A stretch of 64,000 bases of DNA, taken from assembly GCF_025290835.2 (NCBI RefSeq), contig NZ_JAOCQD020000003.1:310001-374000 (forward strand), read 5' to 3'. Positions within the stretch are counted from its first letter, which is position 1, and each line of letters begins with the position of its first letter. The DNA is from Aquabacterium sp. OR-4. Its GTDB lineage: Bacteria; Pseudomonadota; Gammaproteobacteria; Burkholderiales; Burkholderiaceae_C. A program made the translations under genes and the position numbers. This document shows, one piece after another, positions 1-10,797 of this stretch. The notes beneath the pieces are model-generated. The model saw only the letters and a program-made list of their open reading frames with translations, made no database searches and was not told the origin of the DNA.

Positions 1-555
1 CCGCCGCCAGCGCCGCGCGAGGCGGTGCACACGCGCAGCATCGTCTGCCGCAGCTTTCGCCGCGACGACGGGCTGCTGGAAATCGACGCCCGCTTCATCG
101 ACACCCGGCCGTTCGACTACCACAGCGACTTCCGCGGCGATTGCCGGGCCGGCTCGGCCCTGCACAACCTGCAGCTGCGCGTCACGATGGACCGCCAGCG
201 CCACATCGTGGCCATGGCCTCGGCCTTCAAGAGCACGCCCTACGACAGCTGTGCCGGCGTGCAGCCGAACTTTCAGGCGCTGGTGGGCTTGTCGCTGGGC
301 AAGGGCTTCAAGAAGGCGCTGTACGAGCGCCTGGGCGGCACCCAGGGCTGCACCCATGTGATCGCGATGATGGAGGCGGTGGCCGGCGCCGCGGTGCAGT
401 GCTTTGCTTCCAACGTCTACGCACCGCGCCGGGCGGGCGAGCCGGCGCCGCCGCGCGTGTTCCGCATCGAGGCGCTGATCGGCACCTGCCATTCCTACCA
501 CCCTGACGGTCCGGTGATCGCCCAGCTGAACGCCGGTGCCGCGCGCCAGGGTTGA
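1..555 (+). CDS. DUF2889 family protein (5' end cut by window)
   Basis: The reading frame is open to the first base of the window, so the true start lies outside. The visible part begins PPAPREAVHTRSIVCRSFRR, which matches the usual N-terminal region of DUF2889 proteins (PRE-x-HTR-x-I-x-C-x-G/SFRR-x-DGL). An internal GTG at base 25 would remove the conserved PRE segment and is not a credible start. A mid-region with GCTHVIAMMEAVAGAAVQCF is also typical. The family has no assigned reaction. The stop lies 19 nt before the first acyl-CoA dehydrogenase, so co-transcription is likely and a role alongside acyl-CoA catabolism is inferred from position only. Confidence 0.75.
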   Translation, partial: PPPAPREAVHTRSIVCRSFRRDDGLLEIDARFIDTRPFDYHSDFRGDCRAGSALHNLQLRVTMDRQRHIVAMASAFKSTPYDSCAGVQPNFQALVGLSLGKGFKKALYERLGGTQGCTHVIAMMEAVAGAAVQCFASNVYAPRRAGEPAPPRVFRIEALIGTCHSYHPDGPVIAQLNAGAARQG

Positions 556-574
556 ACACCCCCGAGGAGACGAC

Positions 575-1765
<1,191 letters not shown>

Positions 1766-1776
1766 GGAGTTTGGTC

Positions 1777-2910
1777 ATGGATTTCAACTACTCCGACGAG
1801 CAGCAGCAACTGGCCGAATCGCTGCGCAAGTTTCTCGGCGCGCACTATGGCTTTGACCAGCGCAAGGCCATCGTGCATTCGGCCACCGGCCTCAGCGAGC
1901 CGGTGTGGGCCACCCTGGCCGAGATGGGCCTCACCGCCATCGCGCTGCCTGAAGAAGACGGTGGCTTTGGCGGTGGCGCGGTCGACCTGATGGCCGCCAT
2001 GGAAGCCTGCGGCGAAGCCCTGGTGGTGGAGCCCCTGCTCGACAACGTGGGCCTGGCCGGCCGCCTGGTGGCGCGCACCGGCACGCCGGCCCAGCGCGCC
2101 GCGCTGCTGCCTGGCCTGGCCGATGGCACGCGGCGCCTGGCCCTGGCCTACCTCGAGCCGGGCCGCCGCTACGACGCGGCGCCGCGCAACACCCGCGCCG
2201 AGCGCCGCGCCGAGGGCTGGGTGCTGAGCGGCGCCAAGAGCGTGGTCATCGGCGCGCCGCAGGCCCACACGCTGATCGTCAGCGCGGCCACGGCCGAAGG
2301 CACGCGGCTGTTCATCGTCGACCCCGCCACGCCGGGCGTGGCCTTGAGCCCCTGCCGCACGGTGGACGGCCAGCGCGCCGCCGACATCGGGTTCAGCGAC
2401 GTGGCGCTGGGCGCCGACGCCCTGCTGGGCGGCAGCGCCGGCCAGGCCCAGCCGGCACTCGACGAGGCGCTGGACTTTGCCACCGCGCTGCTGTGCGCCG
2501 AGGCCGTGGGCGCCATGCGTTATGCGGTGGACGCCACGCTCGAGTACACCAAGACGCGCAAGCAGTTCGGCGTGGCCCTTGCCTCGTTCCAGGTGCTGCA
2601 GCACCGCATGGTGGAGATGCACATCCACACCGAAACCGCGCGCTCGATGGCCATCCTGGCCGCCAGCCGTGTGGACGGCACCGATACCAGCCCGGCCGCG
2701 GTGCGCGAGCGCCAGCGCGCCGTGTCGGCCGCCAAGCTCAAGATCGCCGACGCGGCGCGCCTGGTCAGCCAGGAGGCCGTGCAACTGCATGGCGGCATGG
2801 GCATGACCGAGGAGATGAAGGTCTCGCACACCTTCCGCCGCCTCACCATGCTGGCGCAGCGCTTTGGTGATGCCGATCACCACCTGGCGCGGTTTGCGCG
2901 GGTGAGCTGA
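1777..2910 (+). CDS. Acyl-CoA dehydrogenase, possible non-catalytic partner subunit
   Basis: A 377-residue acyl-CoA dehydrogenase family protein. The ATG at 1777 is chosen over the TTG at 1771 because AAGGAG at 1764-1769 sits at normal spacing and the product starts MDFNYSDEQQQLAESL as in relatives. C-terminal features include EYTKTRKQFGVALASFQ and QLHGGMGMTEE. By my alignment by eye both usual Glu positions are missing: the helix site reads LDFATALL where catalytic enzymes have an FER/HER motif, and no YEG motif follows. Together with the preceding gene this resembles the two-gene heterotetrameric (alpha2beta2) dehydrogenases described in actinobacterial steroid catabolism; that analogy is inference. 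Confidence 0.9.
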   Translation: MDFNYSDEQQQLAESLRKFLGAHYGFDQRKAIVHSATGLSEPVWATLAEMGLTAIALPEEDGGFGGGAVDLMAAMEACGEALVVEPLLDNVGLAGRLVARTGTPAQRAALLPGLADGTRRLALAYLEPGRRYDAAPRNTRAERRAEGWVLSGAKSVVIGAPQAHTLIVSAATAEGTRLFIVDPATPGVALSPCRTVDGQRAADIGFSDVALGADALLGGSAGQAQPALDEALDFATALLCAEAVGAMRYAVDATLEYTKTRKQFGVALASFQVLQHRMVEMHIHTETARSMAILAASRVDGTDTSPAAVRERQRAVSAAKLKIADAARLVSQEAVQLHGGMGMTEEMKVSHTFRRLTMLAQRFGDADHHLARFARVS

Positions 2911-2918
2911 GCAGCCTC

Positions 2919-3208
2919 CTAGACGCCAGACCGCACGCAGTCGATGGCCGAGGCCAGCGCGCTGGCCTGCGCCGCCACGTTGTCCACGGGCCGGCGCAGC
3001 AGCCTGGCCGGCAGCGGCGCCGCATAGTGCGCCAGCGCGTGCAGGCGCTGGCCCTGCACCACGATCACCGGGCACAGCACGGCGGGCGCCTTGCCGGCAA
3101 AGTCACGGTGTCCACCCGGCCCGCCTTCTCGACGAACACGGGCTCGCGCTTGGCCTGGGCGCTGACCTGGCCGAACCGGTTCTTGGCGTCGGTGGCCGTG
3201 ATGCGCAT
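2919..3208 (-). pseudogene. Decayed Phd/YefM-type antitoxin
   Basis: Read on the minus strand from ATG at 3208, the first 36 residues (MRITATDAKNRFGQVSAQAK followed by REPVFVEKAGRVDTVT) match the DNA-binding N-terminus of Phd/YefM antitoxins. The frame then runs into LPARRPPCCAR and a stop at 3065-3067, giving 47 residues in place of about 80. A second minus-strand frame continues from about base 3100 with VIVVQGQRLHALAHYAAP, which looks like the usual middle strand and helix, and stops at 2919. This suggests a frameshift plus a small insertion. No PIN or RelE partner lies next to it. The rest of the gap to the MoxR gene (3209-3367) shows nothing I can name. Confidence 0.55.
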
Positions 3209-3367
3209 GGCGAGCTCCTATCGGCAGTGGATTGGCCATTCTGGCCATTCCGAGAAACGGCGGTCGGCCACGGCCACCGGGCGGGCCCGCCGTCTCGTGG
3301 AAAGCCCGCAGTCTGGGGTGTCGCCCAGGCAATAGCGCCGCCCGCCTGTCTTGCGCAAACTGGGTGC

Positions 3368-4354
3368 ATGAATGCACCCGTTGCCCCGGCCGCCATCGCC
3401 GGCATCCCTGCCACCGCCCCGGCCGCGCTGTCGTCCATCGAGGCCATCACCGCCGCGCTGGGCAGCGTGGGCTACATCGCCAACCGCCAGGTGGCCACGG
3501 CCGTGTACCTGGCCCACCATCTGCGCAAGCCGGTGCTGATCGAAGGCCCGGCTGGCGTGGGCAAGACCGAGCTGGCGGTGTCGGCCGCCAAGGCGCTGGG
3601 CCATGCGCTGATCCGCCTGCAGTGCTACGAGGGCCTGGACGACAGCCGCGCGCTGTACGAGTGGCAGTACGGCAAGCAACTGCTCTACACCCAGATCCTG
3701 AAGGAAAAGATCGGCCAGCTGATGGCCGATGCCGACACGCTGGCCCAGGCCTACACCAAGCTCACCGGGTTTCAAGACCTGTTCTTCTCGCGCGATTTTC
3801 TGCAGCCCCGCCCGCTGCTGCAGGCCATGGAGCAGGCTGGCGGCAGCGTGCTGCTGATCGACGAGATCGACAAGAGCGAAGAATCCTTCGAGGCCCTGCT
3901 GCTGGAGGTGCTGGCCGACTACCAGGTCACCGTGCCCGAGATCGGCACCATCCGCGCCCAGGTGCCGCCGCTGGTCATCCTGACCAGCAACAACACGCGC
4001 GAGCTGGGCGATGCGCTCAAGCGCCGCTGCCTGCACCTGCACATCGGCTTTCCCGAGCCGGCGTTCGAGCAGCAGGTGCTGCGCGCCCGCGTGCCGGGCA
4101 TTGATGAAGCGCTGCTCAGGCAGCTGGTGGCCTTTGTGCAGGCGCTGCGCCAGGAGCACATCCGCAAGCCGCCCAGCGTGGCCGAGAGCATGGACTGGGC
4201 GCGCACCCTGCTGCTGCTGCATGCCGGCGCGCTGGATGAAACCCTGGTTCGCGACACGCTGAACGTGCTGCTCAAGCGCGAGAGCGACATCCAGGCCGTG
4301 CAGGCCCGGCTGCCGCAGCTCACCCGCGACGCCCTGGCCGCGAGCCGGGCCTGA
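3368..4354 (+). CDS. MoxR-family AAA+ ATPase
   Basis: A 328-residue MoxR-type AAA+ ATPase, the chaperone class that remodels metalloenzymes or membrane complexes together with a von Willebrand A partner. Walker A is GPAGVGKT (residues 60-67) and Walker B is VLLIDEIDK with the Asp-Glu at 165-166; a sensor-1 region follows in VILTSNNTREL, and RRCLHLHIGFP fits the arginine-finger region. ATG 3368 starts MNAPVAPAAIAGIP; the frame stays open 47 codons upstream but that part is not family-like. The VWA gene starts 41 nt downstream, giving the CoxD-CoxE type pair. No CO dehydrogenase genes are in view, so the client is unknown. Confidence 0.9.
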   Translation: MNAPVAPAAIAGIPATAPAALSSIEAITAALGSVGYIANRQVATAVYLAHHLRKPVLIEGPAGVGKTELAVSAAKALGHALIRLQCYEGLDDSRALYEWQYGKQLLYTQILKEKIGQLMADADTLAQAYTKLTGFQDLFFSRDFLQPRPLLQAMEQAGGSVLLIDEIDKSEESFEALLLEVLADYQVTVPEIGTIRAQVPPLVILTSNNTRELGDALKRRCLHLHIGFPEPAFEQQVLRARVPGIDEALLRQLVAFVQALRQEHIRKPPSVAESMDWARTLLLLHAGALDETLVRDTLNVLLKRESDIQAVQARLPQLTRDALAASRA

Positions 4355-4395
4355 GGCGCGCCAGCCCGCCGCGCCAGACCGCCGCGCCACCTGCC

Positions 4396-5916
4396 ATGGA
4401 CCGCACCCTGGTCAACTACGTCCGCGCGCTGCGCGCGGCCGGGGCCGACGCGTCGATCGCCGAAAGCATCGACGCTGCGCGTGCCGTGGCCCTGCTGGGT
4501 TATGCCGACCGCCGCCAGCTGAAAGACGGCCTGGGCGTGGTGCTGGCCAAGACTCCGGCCGAGAAGCTGATCCACGCGCGCGTGTTCGACCAGTTCTTCG
4601 GCGCCGTGGAGGCCTCGGCCGAAATGCGCCAGACAGGCGATGGCGCTTCGGCCAACCCGCCCGATGCAAGGCCCCAGCCGGCCGGTGAGGCACCCGGCCA
4701 GCCCGGCCAGCCCGGACAGGATGCCGGCGGCGGCCCGCACGCCGATCGCCCGGCCGCGCCCACCGCGCCCACCGCGGCCAGCGCGGCCACCGCGGCCAGC
4801 GGCGGCGACGCGCTGCAGCAGTTGATCGTGATGGCCGCCGAGGCGCGCGGTGGCGCCTCATCGGCCGAGGGGCGCGAACGCATGCCCAGCCTCGGCCCGG
4901 CCCTGCACCGCGCCGCCGAGGCCGCCCAGGTCGACGACATCCAGTTCCACACCCAGGTCGGCCCGCTGACCCGCCGCCTGCTCGAGGCACTGGGCATCGC
5001 GCCGCTGGATGCCCGCATCCGCCAGCTGCTGCTGGAGCCCCAGGCCAGCGGCTCGCCCGACCCGCAGGCCGAGCTGTCCACGCTGCAGGCCGCGCGCGAG
5101 ACGCTGCGCCGTGCCGCCCGCGCGCTGGTGGAGCAGCGCTTCGAGCTCTACGGCCGCCCGGCCACCGAGGCCTTCATGCAGGACGTGGTGGCCCAGCGCA
5201 GCCTGGGCCGCCTGGCGCCGCACGACATGGAGCGCATGCGCGTGGTGGTGGCCCGCATGGCCCGGCGCATGGCCGTGAAGCACTCGCGCCGCCGCCGCGT
5301 GCAGCTGCGCGGCCAGCTCGACTTTCGCCGCATGATCCGCGCCAGCGCCGGCCACGACAGCGTGCCGCACCGCCTGCACTTCAAGTACCGCCGCAAAGAC
5401 AAGCCCAGGTTCGTGGCCCTCTGCGATGTCTCGGGCTCGGTGGCCGCGCATGTGCGCTTCCTGCTGCTGTTTCTGTATGCGCTGCACGGCTCGGTGGCCG
5501 ATCTGCGCAGCTTTGCCTTCGCCAACCAGCTGGGCGATGTGGGCCCGCTGCTCGAGAACCTGCCCTTCGACGAAGCCTTCGAGCGCATCCTGCACACCCA
5601 CAGCGGCAGCACCGACTACGGCCAGGCCTTCACCGACCTGCAAGACCAGTTCTGGGACGTGATCGACCGCCGCACCACGGTGATCATCCTGGGCGACGGG
5701 CGCAGCAACCATGCCGAGCCGCGCGTGGACATCCTGGCCGAGATCGCCAGCCGCGCCAAGCGCGTGCTGTGGCTGTGCCCCGAGCCCAAGAGCCGCTGGG
5801 GCAGCGGCGACAGCGTGATGCCGAAGTACGCCCCGTTCTGCACGCTGGCCACGCATGTGGCAAGCGCAGCCGACCTGGAGCGCGCCATCGACGAAGCCCT
5901 GGCAGCCTACGGTTGA
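4396..5916 (+). CDS. CoxE-like VWA-domain protein
   Basis: A 506-residue protein of the CoxE-like VWA family, the usual partner of the MoxR ATPase just upstream. The N-terminal 90 residues are helical, followed by a low-complexity Pro/Ala/Gly linker (about 90-135). The C-terminal VWA domain begins near residue 340 and has the metal-ion-dependent adhesion site DVSGS (Asp344, Ser346, Ser348) in FVALCDVSGSVAAHVRF, then HSGSTDYGQAF and VIILGDGRSN. An Arg/Lys-rich stretch (RRMAVKHSRRRR) precedes it, as usual in this family. It is predicted to be a soluble substrate adaptor for the AAA+ ring. The client complex is not identifiable here. Confidence 0.88.
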   Translation: MDRTLVNYVRALRAAGADASIAESIDAARAVALLGYADRRQLKDGLGVVLAKTPAEKLIHARVFDQFFGAVEASAEMRQTGDGASANPPDARPQPAGEAPGQPGQPGQDAGGGPHADRPAAPTAPTAASAATAASGGDALQQLIVMAAEARGGASSAEGRERMPSLGPALHRAAEAAQVDDIQFHTQVGPLTRRLLEALGIAPLDARIRQLLLEPQASGSPDPQAELSTLQAARETLRRAARALVEQRFELYGRPATEAFMQDVVAQRSLGRLAPHDMERMRVVVARMARRMAVKHSRRRRVQLRGQLDFRRMIRASAGHDSVPHRLHFKYRRKDKPRFVALCDVSGSVAAHVRFLLLFLYALHGSVADLRSFAFANQLGDVGPLLENLPFDEAFERILHTHSGSTDYGQAFTDLQDQFWDVIDRRTTVIILGDGRSNHAEPRVDILAEIASRAKRVLWLCPEPKSRWGSGDSVMPKYAPFCTLATHVASAADLERAIDEALAAYG

Positions 5917-5947
5917 CCGTCCCCGAACAACCCACGAGAGGAGACCC

Positions 5948-6766
5948 ATGAGCACGAACTTCCAAGACCTGTTCTCGGTGCGCGGCAAGGTGGCGCTGGT
6001 CACCGGCGGCTCGCGCGGCATCGGCGAGATGATCGCCGCCGGCCTGCTGGCCCACGGCGCCAAGGTCTACATCTCCTCGCGCAAGGCCGATGCATGCGCA
6101 GCCACCGCCAGGCGCCTGAGTGAACTGGGTGAGGGCCGCGGCGGCACCTGCATCGCGCTGCCGGCCGACCTGTCCACGGTGGAAGGCTGCACGCATCTGG
6201 CGGCCGAACTGGCCAAGCGGGAAGCCAGGCTCGACATCCTGGTCAACAACGCCGGCGCGGCCTGGGGCGCGCCGATCGAGAGCTTTCCCGAGGTGGGCTG
6301 GGACAAGGTGATGGACACCAACGTCAAGGGCGTGTTCTTTCTCACCCAGCAATGCCTGCCGCTGCTGCGCGCGGCGGCGCAAGGGCCGAGCCCGGCGCGC
6401 GTGATCAACATCGGCTCGGTCGACGGCATCAAGTCGGCCAGCTTCGACAGCTACAGCTACGGCGCCTCGAAGGCCGCCGTGCACCACCTCACCCGCTTTC
6501 TGGCCAAGCGGCTGACGCCCGAGCGCATCCTGGTCAATGCCATTGCGCCGGGGCCGTACCCCACCTGGATGCTGTCCACCGGCGTGGGCCATGGCGGTGC
6601 CACCGATGGCGTCGACTGGAGCGCCGTCACCGCCAGCAACCCCAGCGGCCGTGTCGGCACACCCGAAGACATTGCCGGCCTGGCCATCTTTCTCAGCTCG
6701 CGCGCCGGTGAGTACGTGGTCGGCCAGACCATTGCCAGCGATGGCGGCGTGGTGGCCTCGTTATGA
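5948..6766 (+). CDS. SDR-family oxidoreductase
   Basis: A classical short-chain dehydrogenase/reductase of 272 residues. The Rossmann motif TGGSRGIG (19-26), NNAG (100-103) and the catalytic Ser157-Tyr171-Lys175 set (GSVDG, YGASK) are all present, so it should be active with NAD(P)H. A GAGAGGAGA stretch lies before ATG 5948; the longer frame upstream overlaps the VWA gene and is rejected. The C-terminal half has an extended loop (GVGHGGATDGVDWSAV). Its place between acyl-CoA dehydrogenase genes suggests action on a hydroxy- or ketoacyl intermediate, but the substrate cannot be read from the sequence. Confidence 0.9.
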   Translation: MSTNFQDLFSVRGKVALVTGGSRGIGEMIAAGLLAHGAKVYISSRKADACAATARRLSELGEGRGGTCIALPADLSTVEGCTHLAAELAKREARLDILVNNAGAAWGAPIESFPEVGWDKVMDTNVKGVFFLTQQCLPLLRAAAQGPSPARVINIGSVDGIKSASFDSYSYGASKAAVHHLTRFLAKRLTPERILVNAIAPGPYPTWMLSTGVGHGGATDGVDWSAVTASNPSGRVGTPEDIAGLAIFLSSRAGEYVVGQTIASDGGVVASL

Positions 6767-6786
6767 GTCCCCCCCGGAGCGCCTGC

Positions 6787-6813
6787 GGCGCCGCCCCCCG
6801 AGGGGGCGCCGCC
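6787..6813. terminator. GC-rich intergenic hairpin
   Basis: Just after the SDR stop, CGCCCCC and GGGGGCG form a 7-bp stem around a CGA loop, flanked by GGCGCC-like arms. A CCCCCCGAGGGGGCGC element of this sort is common between genes in Burkholderiales. It has no T-run, so a role as an intrinsic terminator is uncertain; it may be a dispersed repeat. Confidence 0.4.
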
Positions 6814-6913
6814 AGCGGCCCGGCAAAGCCGGCTCCGCGGCGGCCGCCGGGTTCGCTTCGTTCACTGTTTCAATCCTGCCTGCCACCACAGGCCTTCTAG
6901 GAGACCCCCGACC

Positions 6914-8230
<1,317 letters not shown>

Positions 8231-8249
8231 TCGCAGGCGCTGCCTGCGA

Positions 8250-8669
8250 TCAGGTTTGCCAGGGATTGATCACCGCGACGCCGGCCGCTTCGAAGGGGCT
8301 GGTGTCGCGCGTGGCCACGGCCAGGCCATGGGTGGCGGCAATGGCGGCAATGCACGCGTCGGCCGACGCGATGGCCAGCCCGGCGGCCCGTGCCCGTGTG
8401 GTCAGGGCGGCATAGGCCGGTGTGCAGTCCAGGTCGAACGGCAACACACGGCCCTCAAACAGCGGCAGCACACGGTCTTCAAGGCTCTCTTGCAGGCCTG
8501 TGCGGCGCTTGCCTGCAGGCAGCAGCGCCACCCCGGCGCGCAACTCGGCCACGGTGATGGCTGACAGGAACAGGGTCTGCACCGCCTGAGCGTCCAGCCA
8601 GGCCACCACGCGTGGCTCTGGTGTCGGTCGCAACGGTTCCGACACCACGTTGGTGTCGAGCAGGATCAT
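8250..8669 (-). CDS. fitB: PIN-domain toxin of FitB/VapC type
   Basis: A 139-residue PIN-domain ribonuclease, the toxin half of a type II toxin-antitoxin pair. The start MILLDTNVVSEPLRP is characteristic of the FitB/VapC group. Acidic residues expected to bind Mg2+ are all present: Asp5, Glu42 (ITVAEL), Asp104 (ASADACIAAIA) and Asp122 (TRD). Its start codon overlaps the antitoxin stop as ATGA, so translation is coupled. Likely RNA targets are structured or tRNA-like RNAs, by family. The gene is intact and sits convergent to the upstream dehydrogenase, ending 19 nt past it. Confidence 0.88.
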   Translation of the reverse strand: MILLDTNVVSEPLRPTPEPRVVAWLDAQAVQTLFLSAITVAELRAGVALLPAGKRRTGLQESLEDRVLPLFEGRVLPFDLDCTPAYAALTTRARAAGLAIASADACIAAIAATHGLAVATRDTSPFEAAGVAVINPWQT

Positions 8670-8920
8670 TCAAAGCTCGGCAGGCGGGCAGGTGACTTGT
8701 CACGCAGTGGCGCGAACACCTGGCTTGCATCCTCGTCCAGGCGCGCTTGGCGCCCCACCTCGACCAGCAGCGAACCCAGTTTCACCTGCATCTGCGGCCG
8801 GATCGCGGCCTCAAGAATTTCGCGCACCTCGGCTTCCATGCTCTGGCCACGGCCGGCTGCACGAGCCCTCAGCGCGCGGTGCACCTCGTCGGGCAAATTG
8901 CGAATGGTCAGCATGGCCAT
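8666..8920 (-). CDS. fitA: FitA/VapB-type ribbon-helix-helix antitoxin
   Basis: An 84-residue antitoxin. The N-terminus (MAMLTIRNLPDEVHRALRAR) is a ribbon-helix-helix DNA-binding region, followed by a helix (GRGQSMEAEVREILEAAI) and an acidic, toxin-binding tail ending DKSPARLPSFE. The first ATG is preferred over the one two codons later because AGGAG lies 9 nt upstream. It overlaps the toxin start by 4 bp. By family it should neutralise the PIN toxin and repress its own promoter as a complex with it; an inverted repeat 35 bp upstream is a candidate operator. Confidence 0.87.
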   Translation of the reverse strand: MAMLTIRNLPDEVHRALRARAAGRGQSMEAEVREILEAAIRPQMQVKLGSLLVEVGRQARLDEDASQVFAPLRDKSPARLPSFE

Positions 8921-8954
8921 GATGGGCAACTCCTGTGGCTCGGATCTGTGCCGC

Positions 8955-8979
8955 GCATGCATTCTATCGATTTGCATGC
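8955..8979 (-). promoter_or_regulatory. Candidate operator/promoter of the FitAB pair
   Basis: An inverted repeat, GCATGCA and TGCATGC with an 11-nt AT-rich spacer, lies 35 bp upstream of the antitoxin start. On the minus strand the spacer contains TAGAAT, a fair -10 match, so the repeat would flank the promoter core. Ribbon-helix-helix antitoxins of this family bind paired inverted repeats. No convincing -35 was found. Confidence 0.4.
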
Positions 8980-9173
8980 AGTGGGCAGAGAATGGGCATG
9001 GGGCGGCGTGACGCGAATCCGAAACCTCGGCGGGGCCACCGTGATGACGTTGGACTGCCTGCGCGCTGAGGCGGCCAAGGGCCGACGATCGGATGTCCTG
9101 GCGGTGCTGGACCGTGCGCCGATGGCGCCAGCCCTGCCTGGCGCCGAACAGCGCTGCCGCCGCGGCCCGGCGT

Positions 9174-10772
9174 CTACAGCCCCGCCGCCACCCCGTCCGA
9201 TCGCGGATCGGCCGCGCCTTCGATGCGGCCGTCGGCATGCCGCACCAGCGCGCCGGCATGGCCCATGGTGTCGCTGTAGGCCTCGTCCAGCAGTTCCACC
9301 TGGTGGCCGGCCGCGCGCAGGGCCTGCACCAGCGCGGGGTCGAATCGCGGCTCCAGCTTCAGCGTGGTGCTGTCATCGCCCCAGGTGCGGCCCAGCAGCC
9401 AGCGCGGTGCGGCCACGGCCTGGGCCAGCGGCATGCCAAAGCGCGCGTGGCGCGTGAACACCGCCGCCTGGGTTTGCGGCTGGCCCTCGCCGCCCATGGT
9501 GCCGAAGGGCATCACGCGGCCATCGTCGAACAGCGCCATCGACGGGTTCAGCGTGTGGAAGGGGTGGCGCCCCGGCGCCAGGTGGTTCAGCGCCGTGGGC
9601 GACAGCGAAAAGCTCATGCCGCGGTTCTGCCAGCAGATGCCGCTGCCCTGCAGCACCGTGCCCGAGCCGAACTCCCAGTACACGCTCTGGATGAAGCTCA
9701 CCGCGCGGCCCTGGCGGTCGATGGCGCCCATCCAGATGGTGTCGCCCGGCGCGGTGGGTTCGGGCCAGGGCAGGGCGGCGGCGGGGTCGATCTCGGCGGC
9801 CAGGCGGTCCAGTGCCTCGGGCGTCAGGAAGCTGGCCGGATCGGCCGGCAGGCGGCCGCGGTCGGTGACGATGCGGTCACGCACGCGAAAGGCGCGCTTG
9901 GTGGCCTCGACCAGGCCGTGCACATGCGCAAAACCTTCGCCGTGCGCGATGCCGTGGCGCTCGATCAGGCGCTCGAAGAGGCCCAGGATCATCAGCGTGG
10001 CCAGGCCTTGGGTGGGCGGCGGCAGGTTGTAGACGCTGGCGTCGTTCAAGCGCACCGACAGCGGCGCCAGCACCTGCGCGCGGTAGGCGGCCAGGTCGCT
10101 GGTGCGCACGGGGCTGCCCAGGCGCGCCAGCTCGGCGCCGATGCGCTGGCCCAGCTCGCCGCGGTAGAAATCGTCCAGGCCGCGGCGGGCCAGTTCGTCC
10201 AGCGTGCGCGCCAGCGCAGGGTAGCGCAGGCGCTGGCCCAGGGCCGGTGGCTCGCCGTTGACGAGGTAGGTTTCGGCAAAACCCGGCTGGTCTTTCAGGC
10301 CGGCCAGCTTGGCGCGGGTGAGGGCGGCCTGGCTGGCGGTCACGGCCACGCCATCGGCGGCATGGCCGATGGCGTCACGCAGCAGGCGGGCCAGCGGCAG
10401 CGCGCGGCCCCAGGGTGCGGCCTGCTCCAGCGCGGCGGCCCAGCCACCCACCGTGCCGGCCACGGTGAGCGCGGCGCGCGGGCCACGCGCCGGAATTGCC
10501 GTCTCGCCGGCATAGAAGGCCGGCGTGGCGGCGGCAGCAGCCGGGCCGCAGGCATCGATGGCCACCGGCGCGCGGCCGGGCTCGTGGATCAGCCAGAAGC
10601 CATCGCCGCCGATGGCGTTCATGTGGGGGTAGACCACGGCGATGGCGGCAGCCGCCGCCACCATGGCCTCGACCGCATTGCCGCCGTCGCCCAGCACATC
10701 GCGGCCAGCCTGGGCGGCCAGGTGATGGGGCGCCACCAGCATGCCGCCATAGGCCTGGGGGGTGTGGATCAT
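9174..10772 (-). CDS. ggt: Gamma-glutamyltransferase family protein
   Basis: A 532-residue member of the gamma-glutamyltransferase (Ntn-hydrolase) family. The autoprocessing and catalytic threonine is Thr345 in APGDTIWMGAIDRQG, which would split the precursor into large and small subunits. NLPPPTQGLATL and FGTMGGEGQPQ are typical of the YwrD-like bacterial branch. There is no signal peptide, so it would be cytoplasmic, unlike the periplasmic Ggt of enteric bacteria. It is the last gene of the TRAP/TauE operon (25-nt gap), suggesting hydrolysis of an imported gamma-glutamyl or N-acyl compound; that link is inference. The 190 bp between it and the FitAB operator show nothing recognisable. Confidence 0.88.
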   Translation of the reverse strand: MIHTPQAYGGMLVAPHHLAAQAGRDVLGDGGNAVEAMVAAAAAIAVVYPHMNAIGGDGFWLIHEPGRAPVAIDACGPAAAAATPAFYAGETAIPARGPRAALTVAGTVGGWAAALEQAAPWGRALPLARLLRDAIGHAADGVAVTASQAALTRAKLAGLKDQPGFAETYLVNGEPPALGQRLRYPALARTLDELARRGLDDFYRGELGQRIGAELARLGSPVRTSDLAAYRAQVLAPLSVRLNDASVYNLPPPTQGLATLMILGLFERLIERHGIAHGEGFAHVHGLVEATKRAFRVRDRIVTDRGRLPADPASFLTPEALDRLAAEIDPAAALPWPEPTAPGDTIWMGAIDRQGRAVSFIQSVYWEFGSGTVLQGSGICWQNRGMSFSLSPTALNHLAPGRHPFHTLNPSMALFDDGRVMPFGTMGGEGQPQTQAAVFTRHARFGMPLAQAVAAPRWLLGRTWGDDSTTLKLEPRFDPALVQALRAAGHQVELLDEAYSDTMGHAGALVRHADGRIEGAADPRSDGVAAGL

Positions 10773-10797
10773 GGTCGTGTCTCTTCGGGTGTGTTCT

